A stretch of DNA of 64,000 nucleotides from Oryzias latipes (taxonomy: Eukaryota; Chordata; Actinopteri; Beloniformes; Adrianichthyidae): assembly GCF_002234675.1 (NCBI RefSeq), contig NC_019873.2, positions 12,220,735 through 12,284,734 of the forward strand, read 5' to 3'. Below the pieces are notes generated by a model. It was not told where the DNA came from. It saw nothing but the letters and a program-made list of their open reading frames with translations, and did no database searches. How positions within the stretch are numbered: the stretch's first letter is position 1; each line of letters begins with the position of its first letter. The position numbers and the translations under genes are program-made. Shown one piece after another: positions 32,635 through 42,285 of the stretch.

Positions 32635-33066
32635 TAATCTTCCCGTCTGTTCTTCTCACGTCTCCAATGATTGTACACCTTGTCCAGGTCGATGGCCTCG
32701 TCTGCTTGCAGCTTTGACTTTATGCGCATCAGCTAGTCCAAATGATCCACTTCAAGCCGATTTCTGGATGCTGTTTTGATCAGATTCATTAAACTAAAAT
32801 CCTCTTTCACAATCTACGCTGGATGCTTGAAATGTAGCACAAATATCCACAAGCTGTGAGATGTGTTTTAGCTCCTCACATTTTAGTGTTGCAGCCACCA
32901 TGTCTGAAAATGTGCTGATTGAGCCTTGTTTCAGTTTTTGCCTCATGATGAACTTGAATTCAGCATATTCACTGTTAATAATCTCCACAGTAGAATGTCC
33001 AAATGCCAGCATCATGTGAGTGATGGAGAAGAAACAAGAGCAGGAAGTGGAAACAACAGAAATCAC
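32635..33066 (-). pseudogene. hAT transposase C-terminal fragment (ZNF862/KIAA1586-like)
   Basis: The minus strand reads STVEIINSEYAEFKFIMRQK, then CEELKHISQLVDICATFQAS and SVDCERGF, then after a frameshift SLMNLIKTASRNRLEVDHLD, a stop, and LMRIKSKLQADEAIDLDKVY. The CERGFS..N..K...RNRL block is the hAT dimerisation region found in domesticated and fish hAT proteins such as ZNF862-like. One frameshift and one stop are visible. It abuts the start of duplication block A copy 2. Confidence 0.7.
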
Positions 33067-33877
33067 GTTTGTCAGTGTGCCTTCCTTTCACAACTCAGAA
33101 AACTCAGAGAAATTAGTCCGCTTTCTGGTCCTTAGAGGTGTAACAATTTCTTATAAACGACAGTTTGATTCATGTAGTTATTTGGAAGTAGCCGTCTCAG
33201 AACAGTGGTTTCTGCACAGTGTCCATTTGAAGCTTTTGTTATTTTGCTTGGACATGTGCAGAAACCGTCTCATGTTTTTGACTGTAGTAATACTGCGGAA
33301 ATCAGTAAAGATTTTTTGGAGATGAGGATATTACAAGGGAAGGATGCACCAATAGAAATGTAAGAAATCTTCAGTTCTACATGCAGCAAAATTTTTTGGG
33401 TTTTCAACCATGGGTGATTTAAAATGAAAAAATACGTTCTCAATGGTAAAGTGAACAAAATTCCATTTAATATTTTATATCATGTTTTAAAATCATACGT
33501 GTACCAAGAAATTCTGAACTGATTTGGAAGGATTTATAGGCCTTATCACGAAAATGAAAGTAAATATCTGAATGAATATTTTTTTTATGTTATACTTTGA
33601 GTTACATGGCTTGTCCAAAGATGTATTTTATTTAAGTTTATATTATTACAGGGAAATTCCACATGCAAATGGTCCAATTTACCACCTTGTTCTAATGTAA
33701 TCCAAAACAACAGAACACATGCAAAATATGGCTATATATTCTTTATTCTAAGAACAACTAACCTCTGGACAGTAACAGCCGTGGATGGAGGAAAAACTGC
33801 TTGAAAAAGATAGAAATCAGAGAAGTCTTATAATTCGGGATGCAGTAACTCAACAGTGGCACGGTGGCTCTGTTTGC

Positions 33878-33883
33878 TATAAA
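33878..33883 (+). promoter_or_regulatory. Candidate TATA box of membrane-protein gene copy 2
   Basis: TATAAA in GGCTCTGTTTGCTATAAAAC, aligned with the TATAAA of copy 1. It is now separated from the start codon at 35656 by the 1.6-kb foldback element. Confidence 0.45.
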
Positions 33884-34069
33884 ACTAAGTTGTAATGACT
33901 GAACAGATGACATCGCGTGAAGGTGTGTTTAAAGGACGCTTCTCCCGCGTTGTCACGCTCAGTCGCCCTCAAGTCTCACGCGAGGCGCATGTACTCTCTG
34001 CTACGGTGGCTCAGAGGTGCAAGACACGCTTACATTTAAGATACAGCAACATCAAATCCCAGTACAAAT

Positions 34070-34590
34070 GAACAAATCACGAAACACGACAGCAAATCAC
34101 GAAACACGACAGCGAATCACGAAACACGACAGCGAATCACGAAACACGACAGCGAATCACGAAACACGACAGCGAATCACGAAACACGACAGCGAATCAC
34201 GAAACACGACAGCGAATCACGAAACACGACAGCGAATCACGAAACACGACAGCGAATCACGAAACACAACTGCGAATCACGAAACACAACTGCGAATCAC
34301 GAAACACAACTGCGAATCACGAAACACAACAGCAAATCACGAAACACAACTGCGAATCACGAAACACAACTGCGAATCACGAAACACGACAGCAAATCAC
34401 GAAACACAACAGCGAATCACGAAACACAACAGCAAATACTGAAACACAACAGCAAATACTGAAACACAACAGCAAATCACGCAACACAACAGCAAACCAC
34501 GGAACACAACAGCAAATCACGCAACACAACAGCAAATACTAAAACACAACAGCAAATACTAAAACACAACAGCAAACCACGGAACAAATG
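34070..34590. repeat. 20-bp tandem array, left arm of the foldback element
   Basis: About 26 copies of AATCACGAAACACGACAGCG with variant blocks (CAACTGCG, CAACAGCA, AATACTGAAACA). Variants are clustered, suggesting local homogenisation. It also creates a long spurious open frame. Confidence 0.95.
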
Positions 34591-34865
34591 ACAGAGTCCT
34601 GAAACACAAAAGCAATTTTGGGTTAAAACTAACAAATACTGAATTACAAAAACAATCTCGATACAAATGAACAAATCCAGAAACACGACAAGGACAGCGG
34701 AGAAACGGCGTCTAACTGAAACGGAACGTCCTGAATCCCGGAAGTGACGTAATATAAAACTAATTGTGTATTATTTTTTACATTTCCTTATTACTGTCTT
34801 TTTTATGTGGACATTTTCAATACATGAGACAGTCCAAAAGCATTTCTTCAATTGTATTAGTACAA

Positions 34866-35075
34866 TAGCACTTCTGCTATCCTAGGCACTTTAACATTGG
34901 GAGTGGGGTCATCTAGACCCACTAGACAGTGAGCTGAACCTTTTTTCTTCAATGATTTGTGATCTTCACTGGTGTCCATGGATTACATGAAATCTTTCCA
35001 CCTTTATCCACCTTTGACATGGTAGGAATAACACATCAATGTAAGGGTGGGGTCATCTAAGATAGCACAAGGGAT
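34866..35075. mobile_element. TTAA-type MITE, copy 1 (nested, left end decayed)
   Basis: Matches 40909-41112 in the same orientation: TGCTATCCTAGGCACTTTAA at one end and GATAGCACAAGGG at the other, with CATCTAGACCCACTAGACAG and CCATGGATTACATGAAATCT inside. The left terminus is degenerate. Confidence 0.8.
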
Positions 35076-35247
35076 AAAAATTACAACAACTTTTAAAAAG
35101 GTAAAGTTTTTGCTTTTCCGGTATTGAGGGTATTCCCTCTCCGTTAAGACCACTCTAGCAAGAATGCTTCAGGACTGTTTCATGTATTTAAAATGTCCAC
35201 ATAACGAAAACAGTAATTAATAACATTTAAAAAATCATACACAATTG

Positions 35248-35532
35248 ATTTGCTGTTGTGTTTCAGTATTTGCTGTTGTGTTGCGTGATTTGCTGTTTTG
35301 TTTCCGTATTTGCTGTTGTGTTTCCATATTTGCTGTTGTGTTTCGTGATTTGCCGTTGTGTTTCGTGATTTGCCGTTGTGTTTCGTGATTTGCCGTTGTG
35401 TTTCGTGATTTGCTGTTGTGTTTCAGTATTTGCTGTTGTGTTTCAGTATTTGCTGTTGTGTTTCAGTATTTGCTGTTGTGTTTCAGTATTTGCTGTTGTG
35501 TTTCAGTATTTGCTGTTGTGTTTCGTGATTTG
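35248..35532. repeat. 20-bp tandem array, right arm of the foldback element
   Basis: About 14 copies of GATTTGCTGTTGTGTTTCGT, the reverse complement of the left-arm unit. Variants GATTTGCCG and TATTTGCTG are clustered. Confidence 0.95.
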
Positions 35533-35655
35533 TTCATTTGTACTGGGATTTGATGTTGCTGTATCTTAAATGTAAGCGTGTCTTGCACCTCTCAGCCACC
35601 GTAGTCTGCAGTCCACCATCAGTCTCTCCAGTATTCCGAGCCGATCAGAGGGAAC

Positions 35656-38210
35656 ATGATGCGGAAATATTTCTTCCCGCTTCTGTTCGGTAAGAAAACC
35701 TTTGGAGAAGTTCTTTTCTGTTGAAATGCTTGGTTCGCCGGCTCGTGCGAGCGCGTTATGGTTTGTTTTGGTAGTAGTCGTAAACAATTATGATCCGATC
35801 AAACATATTAATGTTTAGCAGCGTTCTGCGTGAGTCTGCCGCTGTTTGCTGATCTGAGAGGACCTCACTGTAATATTTCATCATCTGCGGAGGAGGAACA
35901 GGGGGAAGTCGCCTTATTATTATTAGACTGCAGGCATGTAGCCCGTTAGAAGAGGACGGTAAACCAAAGATTTGCTCATTGTGTGAGGCTAATGTAAACA
36001 AATCTGAGCTGGAAAGTAAAGTTGCATAGCCATAATAGTGATTTGTCACTCTTGTTTATATCTCTTAACATTTTTAAGTCTATTGGAAAAACTTATCGCA
36101 ATGCAGAAACAAATTTACACGTCACTATTGTAAAAAAGCTTTAATTGGAGTTTGTGTCAATGTACATTTTAGCTACACTTTAGGGTTTGAGGTTTATAGA
36201 ATTGCAAGCATATCTGCTATGTTTACAAGGACCTGAATGGTTGCAGAAATCGCTTTCTTGAAAAATCTTCCACCTGTTGGAGATCCTGATAAAACATGTA
36301 ACAAAACAATTTGGAAACCGTGGTGACTAGTAATGCCAACAGCTGATCCCGTCTTCGTCATTTGCTCCCCGTTATGGGGCATGCCCTCTTCAGCTTATCT
36401 GATACAGACTTGAGGTGCTGTGCCTCCCCTCTGCAGGCTGCCTCAATGCTGAGATTTAGTTAGATCAGCTCTTGTGGGTTCTTCTTAAAATGTTTGGGTT
36501 TATTTCTGAATGAAGTGTCTCCAGCAGCATAGTGTAAGAAGTCGCATCATCCTCACTTTTTCCTCGGAGACAGGACCAACAAAGTTTGTGCTTTAAATCT
36601 GGCCTCACCCGTCACAGGGGCTTAGAGGGTAGAACATATGAAGCAACCTTTGGTGCAAATATCTCTGCTGAATCTTTGCAACTTTCTGTCTCTTATTTGA
36701 AAAAAAAAAGAAATAAAAAAGTTTTTTTTTTCTTCTTTTTTTTCCTTTTTAAATAAGAGTCTTCTGATCGTCAGTACGACGGAGTATTAGGGCCACCAAA
36801 AAAAAAACAAAGCCACCAAAATGAAAAAAAAAAAATTACGAGTTTTTATCATTTTACTTTTTTTTTGTGGCCCTAATACTCCGTCGTACATCAGGTCCAA
36901 AACTCAGTTATATATAAACTCGGCGTGACGGCCAGAGAAACAAATCCAGACTATTCCCACACTTAATGATGTGCCCACAAGCAGGTTAAGCCTAAACCAG
37001 TTCTTGTTGGTAGATCGCAGCTCAGTCGTTCAAAAAAAAAAAACCCTGAAGAGAAAACACACGGAACGCTTCTGTTGTCTGCACAAACCAAGACCCCAAC
37101 CAGTTTGTACTCTAGTTTTGGTGCCTTGCCTGCATGTGGCTGCAAGCATACTATGTAATGATATGAAAAAAAAAAAGAAAAAAAGTGGTTGCCTTTTTTT
37201 TATTTTTTATTTTTTAAGTTTTCTGTCGTGTTTCCTACAGGTTGGTTTCTAGTACGTTGCAAGTCAGGAATCCCCTGCAACGTCACTCAGACCCCAAAGG
37301 GGACAGTTTACCTCCTCTCGAATATCTCAACATCTGACTGCAGTTACAGCTGGAGCAACAAATCCACAGTACATTTTCCCGTTTCCTTCATGTTACAGTT
37401 TAATGCGGGTGGTAGTTTGAAAGCATGCTCACCAAAGTGCTGTTCTGCAATGCAAATTTCTGTATTTTAACTATGACTAGAACTTTGATTACCTTTGCAT
37501 TTTAGGTCCTCAGCACAAACAAGAGAAATATGGATGGGGTGGTTTTAAACTCCAGCATCAATAGTCTCCTCACAATTCCCTGCTATGAGGAAGTGAAGTA
37601 TCTCCGCCTCTGCAAATCTGAGGTTTGTCTGATCTGTTAATACAGGCCCACTGAGGACTTTTACATAGATGTACATCATGAACACAAAACATCATTTGGA
37701 TTTAAGTGCTTTGCTTCTTCTGTCTCTCTGTCCAGAAGGACATGTTTGTTTGCTTTGGCACGGCTAAAAATTCTCTAAAGAAATGCAGCGTGCAGACATT
37801 AAGTACCCGTAGGTAAACTTTATATTATGATCTGACTTTGTCACAAATGAGGCTTGAGGATCCAAATGCAGCAAGGAAATCAAACCTGAAGACTGAACAC
37901 GACAAAAAAATAACCCGAAAAATTAAAATAACTTAACTAAAAAGACACAGATCCACTGATTTGTCTGATCAGTTTAGATAACATGTAATTAGCTGAACAC
38001 AGCTCAACTTTGTAAGACATACTTTACCTGGTTGCCCTCATACAAACAGGGGACTTCAATCAATCTAAATACTTTCTTTTTGTCTTGTGTTGCTCATTCC
38101 TGACAGTTTTATCACAGTTTGGCTGTTTTGTTCATGTCTGCTGAAACAGAAATCTCATTAAATATTTTCCTACACACAGAGAAACCGGTTGTGCCATGGG
38201 CTTCAAGTGA
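35656..38210 (+). CDS. Unrecognised secreted-type protein, paralogue copy 2 (chimaeric 3' end)
   Basis: Exons 35656-35689, 37241-37368, 37506-37622 and 37736-37812 join in phase; an exon starting at 38180 would give six residues plus MGFK-type ending at TGA 38208-38210, 128 codons in all. Exons 1-3 match copy 1 closely: signal peptide MMRKYFFPLLFG, sequons NVT, NIS and NKS, and IPCYEEVKYLRLCK. Exon 4' (KDMFVCFGTAKNSLKKCSVQ and on) is unrelated to exon 4 of copy 1, and no membrane segment follows. The product would be secreted if expressed. The leader carries a 1.6-kb transposon and the last exon runs into a Penelope-like fragment, so a decaying gene is equally possible. Function not recognised. 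Confidence 0.55.
36774..36889. mobile_element. 116-bp hairpin MITE with empty site in the paralogue
   Basis: TIRs GTACGACGGAGTATTAGGGC match perfectly when inverted and extend to GGCCAC; the centre is A- and T-runs, so the whole element can fold on itself. Flanks are GTCA and ATCA; the same point in copy 1 (near 15512) has one ATCA, so the target duplication is 3-4 bp with one mutated base. No coding potential. Confidence 0.85.
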
Positions 38211-38400
38211 TTCTCCAATCATTGCCAACTTATACATGGAGGCAATGGGGAAGCTAGTTCTGTGCTCCTACCAGTGCTTGGTACCGTCATACTGGTTCAG
38301 ACTTAACATATTAAAAAGATATTTTCATTGCACGAAAATATGTGTGGGAGTTGAACACATCACCACTCAGGTTAATGAAGCCTCTCGGATGAAAGGTAAA
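38199..38400 (+). mobile_element. Penelope-like reverse transcriptase fragment
   Basis: The frame through SSDSPIIANLYMEAMGKLVL and then PSYWFRLN resembles the SPIVANLYME ... P..WFRYVDD region of fish Penelope-like elements. The YVDD box and everything downstream are lost. Absent from block B copy 1. Confidence 0.5.
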
Positions 38401-38927
38401 GCACTACAACGAAGATTTTAAGTGCATATGCCATTACCCAACTTCAAGACATCAACAGGAACGAAAAAAAAGATTTAAATCTTTCTTCTTCACAAAAAAC
38501 ATCTTTAACATCAATTATAAACTGAAAAGGATTTTTTGTGTCAATTGAATTAACACCCCTCACTGGCCCAGCTCAAATGAAACGTCCAAAAAGCTTGAAT
38601 AATTTGCCAGAACACTCTGGATAAGACCACACAGGGGAGAGACAATACTTAAATGCAGGAGGAAATGCACTTAAATGTTTGCCATTGCTATGGATGATCG
38701 TGTCTGTCATACCTTATGGCTATAATTCACTGTCATCTGCACAAGCTGCACCTGACATTCTCTTTAAGCCATTGGAGAATGGAATTTTACAATAAAACAA
38801 CTCAGGACTGTGACTTCTATTCAATTATTAATTTATTTTAATGTGCACAATGTGAAATAAAGTACAGTGTAATTCAAAGCTGTGAGAATTTACTTGAATC
38901 ACAGCTACACAGAGTGCTTTTGCTTTT

Positions 38928-39158
38928 TTGACAAGGAGATCACAAAATAAGGCATGTTTGGCTTATATCCAAAACTCTATTCCCAAAGAAATAAACTCAC
39001 CAATGGCAAAGTACGGAGTAAGTATTACAGTTTGTGGCTGCTTTACAGCCCACCATCAAAGAATCCATCCTAAACTCCTGTTTCAGATATTGCTTGAAGA
39101 ACTCATGAAAACATCAGACCATGAAAGACCCAAAACACAAAAGTATTTCAAAATATAG
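38928..39158 (+). mobile_element. Possible Tc1-like transposase relic (block B copy 2)
   Basis: An open frame contains MAKYGVSITVCGCFTAHHQR, similar to the central Tc1 transposase motif; it is the better preserved of the two block B copies. Tentative because neither TIRs nor the DDE residues are visible. Confidence 0.3.
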
Positions 39159-40100
39159 ATACATGTGACCCGAAGAGTCAGAGATTGTCAAGATGTGACT
39201 TCCATCGAGGGAAAGTAGAGAGATATGAAACAGGTTAAACAAGTATGACTATGAGCCCTTAAAAGTGCAACTAGATAAAACAATTCAGCATTGGGACAGA
39301 CCTACAAATGGGGGGTGGGCCTGTCATTACATTTTCCTTGGTTGGAATAAGCATAAACTGATTTTTCTTCAGTTTCTTTGGAAAAATTACCTAAATCTTT
39401 TAGTATTGCGAACATTTTGATGTAATGCACACAATTTGAAAAATATAAAATATGCAGACTCTCAGGGCGTCATTAGTTTTTCACCTCCCTATAGTGACAG
39501 AAGATTTGTTTGATTTCTGTATTCCCAGACACTGAGCTGGAAGGCTTCTGGGTTTGTTAGGGGAATAACGATCGGGAAGTGCAGTTATTCCATGAACAAG
39601 CAGCAACACCTGTAACTCGTGGGAAACAAAAAACAAGCTGAACTCAAAGAATTTCATGCAGCAAAGTATTTCTCTTGTTTGTGGCCACACCCTACTTCTT
39701 TTAAAACATGTCCATTTACTGGAAATGCAACATTTACATGAAGCATGTTGCAGAGTGCCAGTGTTGTCATGCAAAAGCTTCTCCCAGAGAAGTAAGAGAG
39801 GAACTGTAGCTCATCTTACCTATTAATTTCATTTCCTTAATGCTCTCTGGAAGCACAAAAAGTTTGTTCTTTTTAGTATAGGGATTTCCATTTAAACTAT
39901 CCTACAAATATGAGATGATAAATTTCAGTTTTCACAGCATTCAAACCATATAAAAAAAAAGACATGACCAGAAAAGTGTTAATTTGACTGTTTTAAAGCT
40001 TTTCAGGAAAACGTTAATTTTTGTGGTTAGGTACTTCAGTGACTGACTCATGTGGTAATCTGGACCAGGTCACATCACGTCACTTAAAGGATTATCTGTA

Positions 40101-40904
40101 GCTTTTTTTCCCCACCCCATCAACTTTAGACTGATATTCAGTTTATTATCATCATCCATTTAAATAGAAACCCATTTAAAAGGAAATGATTAAAAAAAAA
40201 GAAGGAAACCTTTGCTAAAAAACACTTAGTTTGTACCTTAACCATACTTTGACTTTTTTTTCCCTCCAACTTTAAAGTTTTACTTCATTGCAAGGAGTCA
40301 GAGAAATGTTACAACACACACACGCCTTTGAAAGAAGCTATGCCACTTCTGCTTATCTGTGCCATCTTTGAATTTCATCTTTCTCAGTTCTTCCTGCAAG
40401 GGGTGTGACAGCTGCTTCACAGCTGAGTGTGACAAATATCAAACATCAGAAACCAAATTAACATTTCTATAAAACATGTTTTGTTATGATAGTATAATAT
40501 GTACTAAGCTGGCAAAAATAATATAATTATATATTTTCTTTAAAAAAATGTGTACATATACAAGCAAGACAACAAGTATGCAAAAATAACCCTCATGTTG
40601 TTGAATTCTGAAATTTGTTTCATATTTTCATATTCTTTTAAATTAGAGCAATTCAGAAGAAAAATATCAAATGCACTGTAGGGTTATTGGCAGGACAAGT
40701 ATGTGGCATTGCTCAAAAACAATAAAATATATATTTATATATATTTTTACATTTATTTTATATATATTTTTCTCATGCTATTTTAAGCAATCAGATAAAA
40801 GTTCCCCGTTTTCCTTCTGTTTCAGAGACTATTCCCATCACACTTGGCCTTAGAAAATCTGTTCAAAGGACTTAAGGTCATGAACAAAAAGCTGAAATGT
40901 TGGT
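40101..40904. other. No gene seen
   Basis: AT-rich DNA with an ATATAT-type tract around 40730-40765. Confidence 0.55.
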
Positions 40905-40908
40905 TTAA

Positions 40909-41112
40909 CCCTTGTGCAATCCTAGGCACTTTAACATTGGAAGTTGGGTCATCTAGACCCACTAGACAGTGCGCTGAACCTTTTTTCTTCAATGATTTGG
41001 GATCTTCACTGGTGTCCATGGATTACATGAAATCTTTCCACCTTTATCCACCTTTGTCATGGTAGGGAGAACACGTCAATGGTCATCTTGACCCAATAGG
41101 ATAGCACAAGGG
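40909..41112. mobile_element. TTAA-type MITE, copy 2 (intact ends)
   Basis: TIRs CCCTTGTGCAATCCTAGG and, inverted, CCCTTGTGCTATCCTATT, flanked on both sides by TTAA (40905-40908 and 41113-41116). The TTAA target and CCC start fit piggyBac-like or Kolobok-like families; the class is inferred. No coding sequence. Confidence 0.85.
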
Positions 41113-41116
41113 TTAA

Positions 41117-42285
41117 AGATACATAATTGATATCCCACACTTTAATAACACATGGACTCCCAACTATCAGAACTGTCAAGTCACAGATTACAAGAGGCCT
41201 CTGCAATGTTTCCATGACAACTTGAAATGTCAAAATTCAGTTCAATTCAGTTTCATTTATTTAGCCCAATATTACAGCACAGTTGTCTCAACACGCTTCA
41301 CGAAGTTGTAAAACACAATAGCTGATTGCTAAACTAAACAGGCGTTCTGACTTTAAACAACATCTGTGGCTTGAATACTTTGAAGAACCCTACCTAAACA
41401 CAGAAAGTGAATTATATTTAATGTAGAAATTATTTTTGACAAGTTTAATCTTGGTTGTCAGCTCTGATGTCCAGTTCTGAGCCGTACATGTTCATACCAC
41501 AGTTCTTTCATGGCTTTCATAAAAATGCCATGAGGCTTTAACGGTTTGGTGAGAACTGGTTCCTCCATAAAAACCTGTTCTGATATGTCTCAGGCTCGTG
41601 CTCTGAAATTCCTGATAGATGCATTTTTTACATTTCATGCAAATAAGTGCCTTTGAGTGTTTTTAAGAAGTAGGCTACCGATTGAGGCTTTTAGGTTTTA
41701 CTAAAGTGAGTTTACCCGAACAAGGTCAATCAGCTAGTGACAAACAAAGCCTCCACCACAACTTCCTTTGGAGGTCAAATTTCCCCCTCAATTTCCTGTA
41801 AACTAAAGGACCTTTTTTATTTTATTATTTTTACATCTCGCTGTTTATATTTCAACTGTTGTCTCTCTGCGAGAGTTATGCCATCTCAGGGGATTTCCAA
41901 GAATGACTAAGCATTGCTGAGCTCCGCTCACAAATGCAGCCCATGTACCTGATAAAAGAAGTTATTCATCAGACAATGAAAGGCAACAATAGCTACAAGT
42001 ATGAACATTTATGCAATAAGCCTGCTTCAGGAATAAAGTTTGAAGGTTCTCTGACTATCTAACATCTGAACTGCATGGGAAATATCTTATCCCAGCATTC
42101 CTGCAGATTTCTACAATAGTTTTCTTGTTTTTTCAAACAGTGTGGCCCGGGGTGCAACTTATACTCTACAGAACCTGTGATCTGACATGGGTAAAACAAA
42201 TTACTAACTCATTTTCTCAAAGTAATAGTGACCTCTTACACACCATTTGCAACCAGAAATGAACTTAAATGCTTCTGGTTATATA
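41117..42285. other. No gene seen
   Basis: A motif TTCAGTTCAATTCAGTTTCATTTATTTAGCCCAATATTACA at 41235-41275 looks like a piece of a common fish dispersed repeat. Nothing else is supported. Confidence 0.5.

Larger units (their letters stand above)
34001..35604. mobile_element. Foldback-type DNA transposon with inverted arrays of a 20-bp repeat
   Basis: The ends read CTACGGTGGCTCAGAGGTGC and, inverted, CTACGGTGGCTGAGAGGTGC. Inverted homology continues through GCAAGACACGCTTACATTTA and on for about 75 bp, then into tandem arrays of a 20-bp unit in opposite orientations. Both flanks carry TCTG, and copy 1 of the host gene has a single TCTG at the same point, so TCTG is a 4-bp target duplication. 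No transposase is present. The layout (TIR made of subterminal tandem repeats) is like Drosophila Foldback elements; superfamily unknown. A nested ~200-bp MITE sits in the middle. Confidence 0.85.
33050..37735 (+). repeat. Segmental duplication block A, copy 2
   Basis: Collinear with 13600-16140 (upstream region, TATA, exons 1-3 and introns). Longer because of the foldback element (34001-35604) in the 5' leader and the hairpin MITE (36774-36889) in intron 1. Its upstream limit coincides with the hAT fragment. Confidence 0.85.
37741..40100 (+). repeat. Segmental duplication block B, copy 2
   Basis: Collinear with 30091-31860. Here it is joined directly to block A copy 2, and probably shows the original order of the duplicated unit. 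Similarity fades after the GGACCAGGTCACA(T/C)CACGTC motif at about 40080. Confidence 0.8.

Noticed and set aside
34017-34442. A 141-codon open frame of repeated ITKH/ANHE motifs
   Set aside because: It is a by-product of the 20-bp tandem array in the foldback element; a 20-bp unit cycles through three frames without stops.
34070-35532. Regular direct repeats that could suggest a CRISPR array
   Set aside because: There are no spacers between units, the two arrays are mutually inverted within TIRs, and the genome is eukaryotic.
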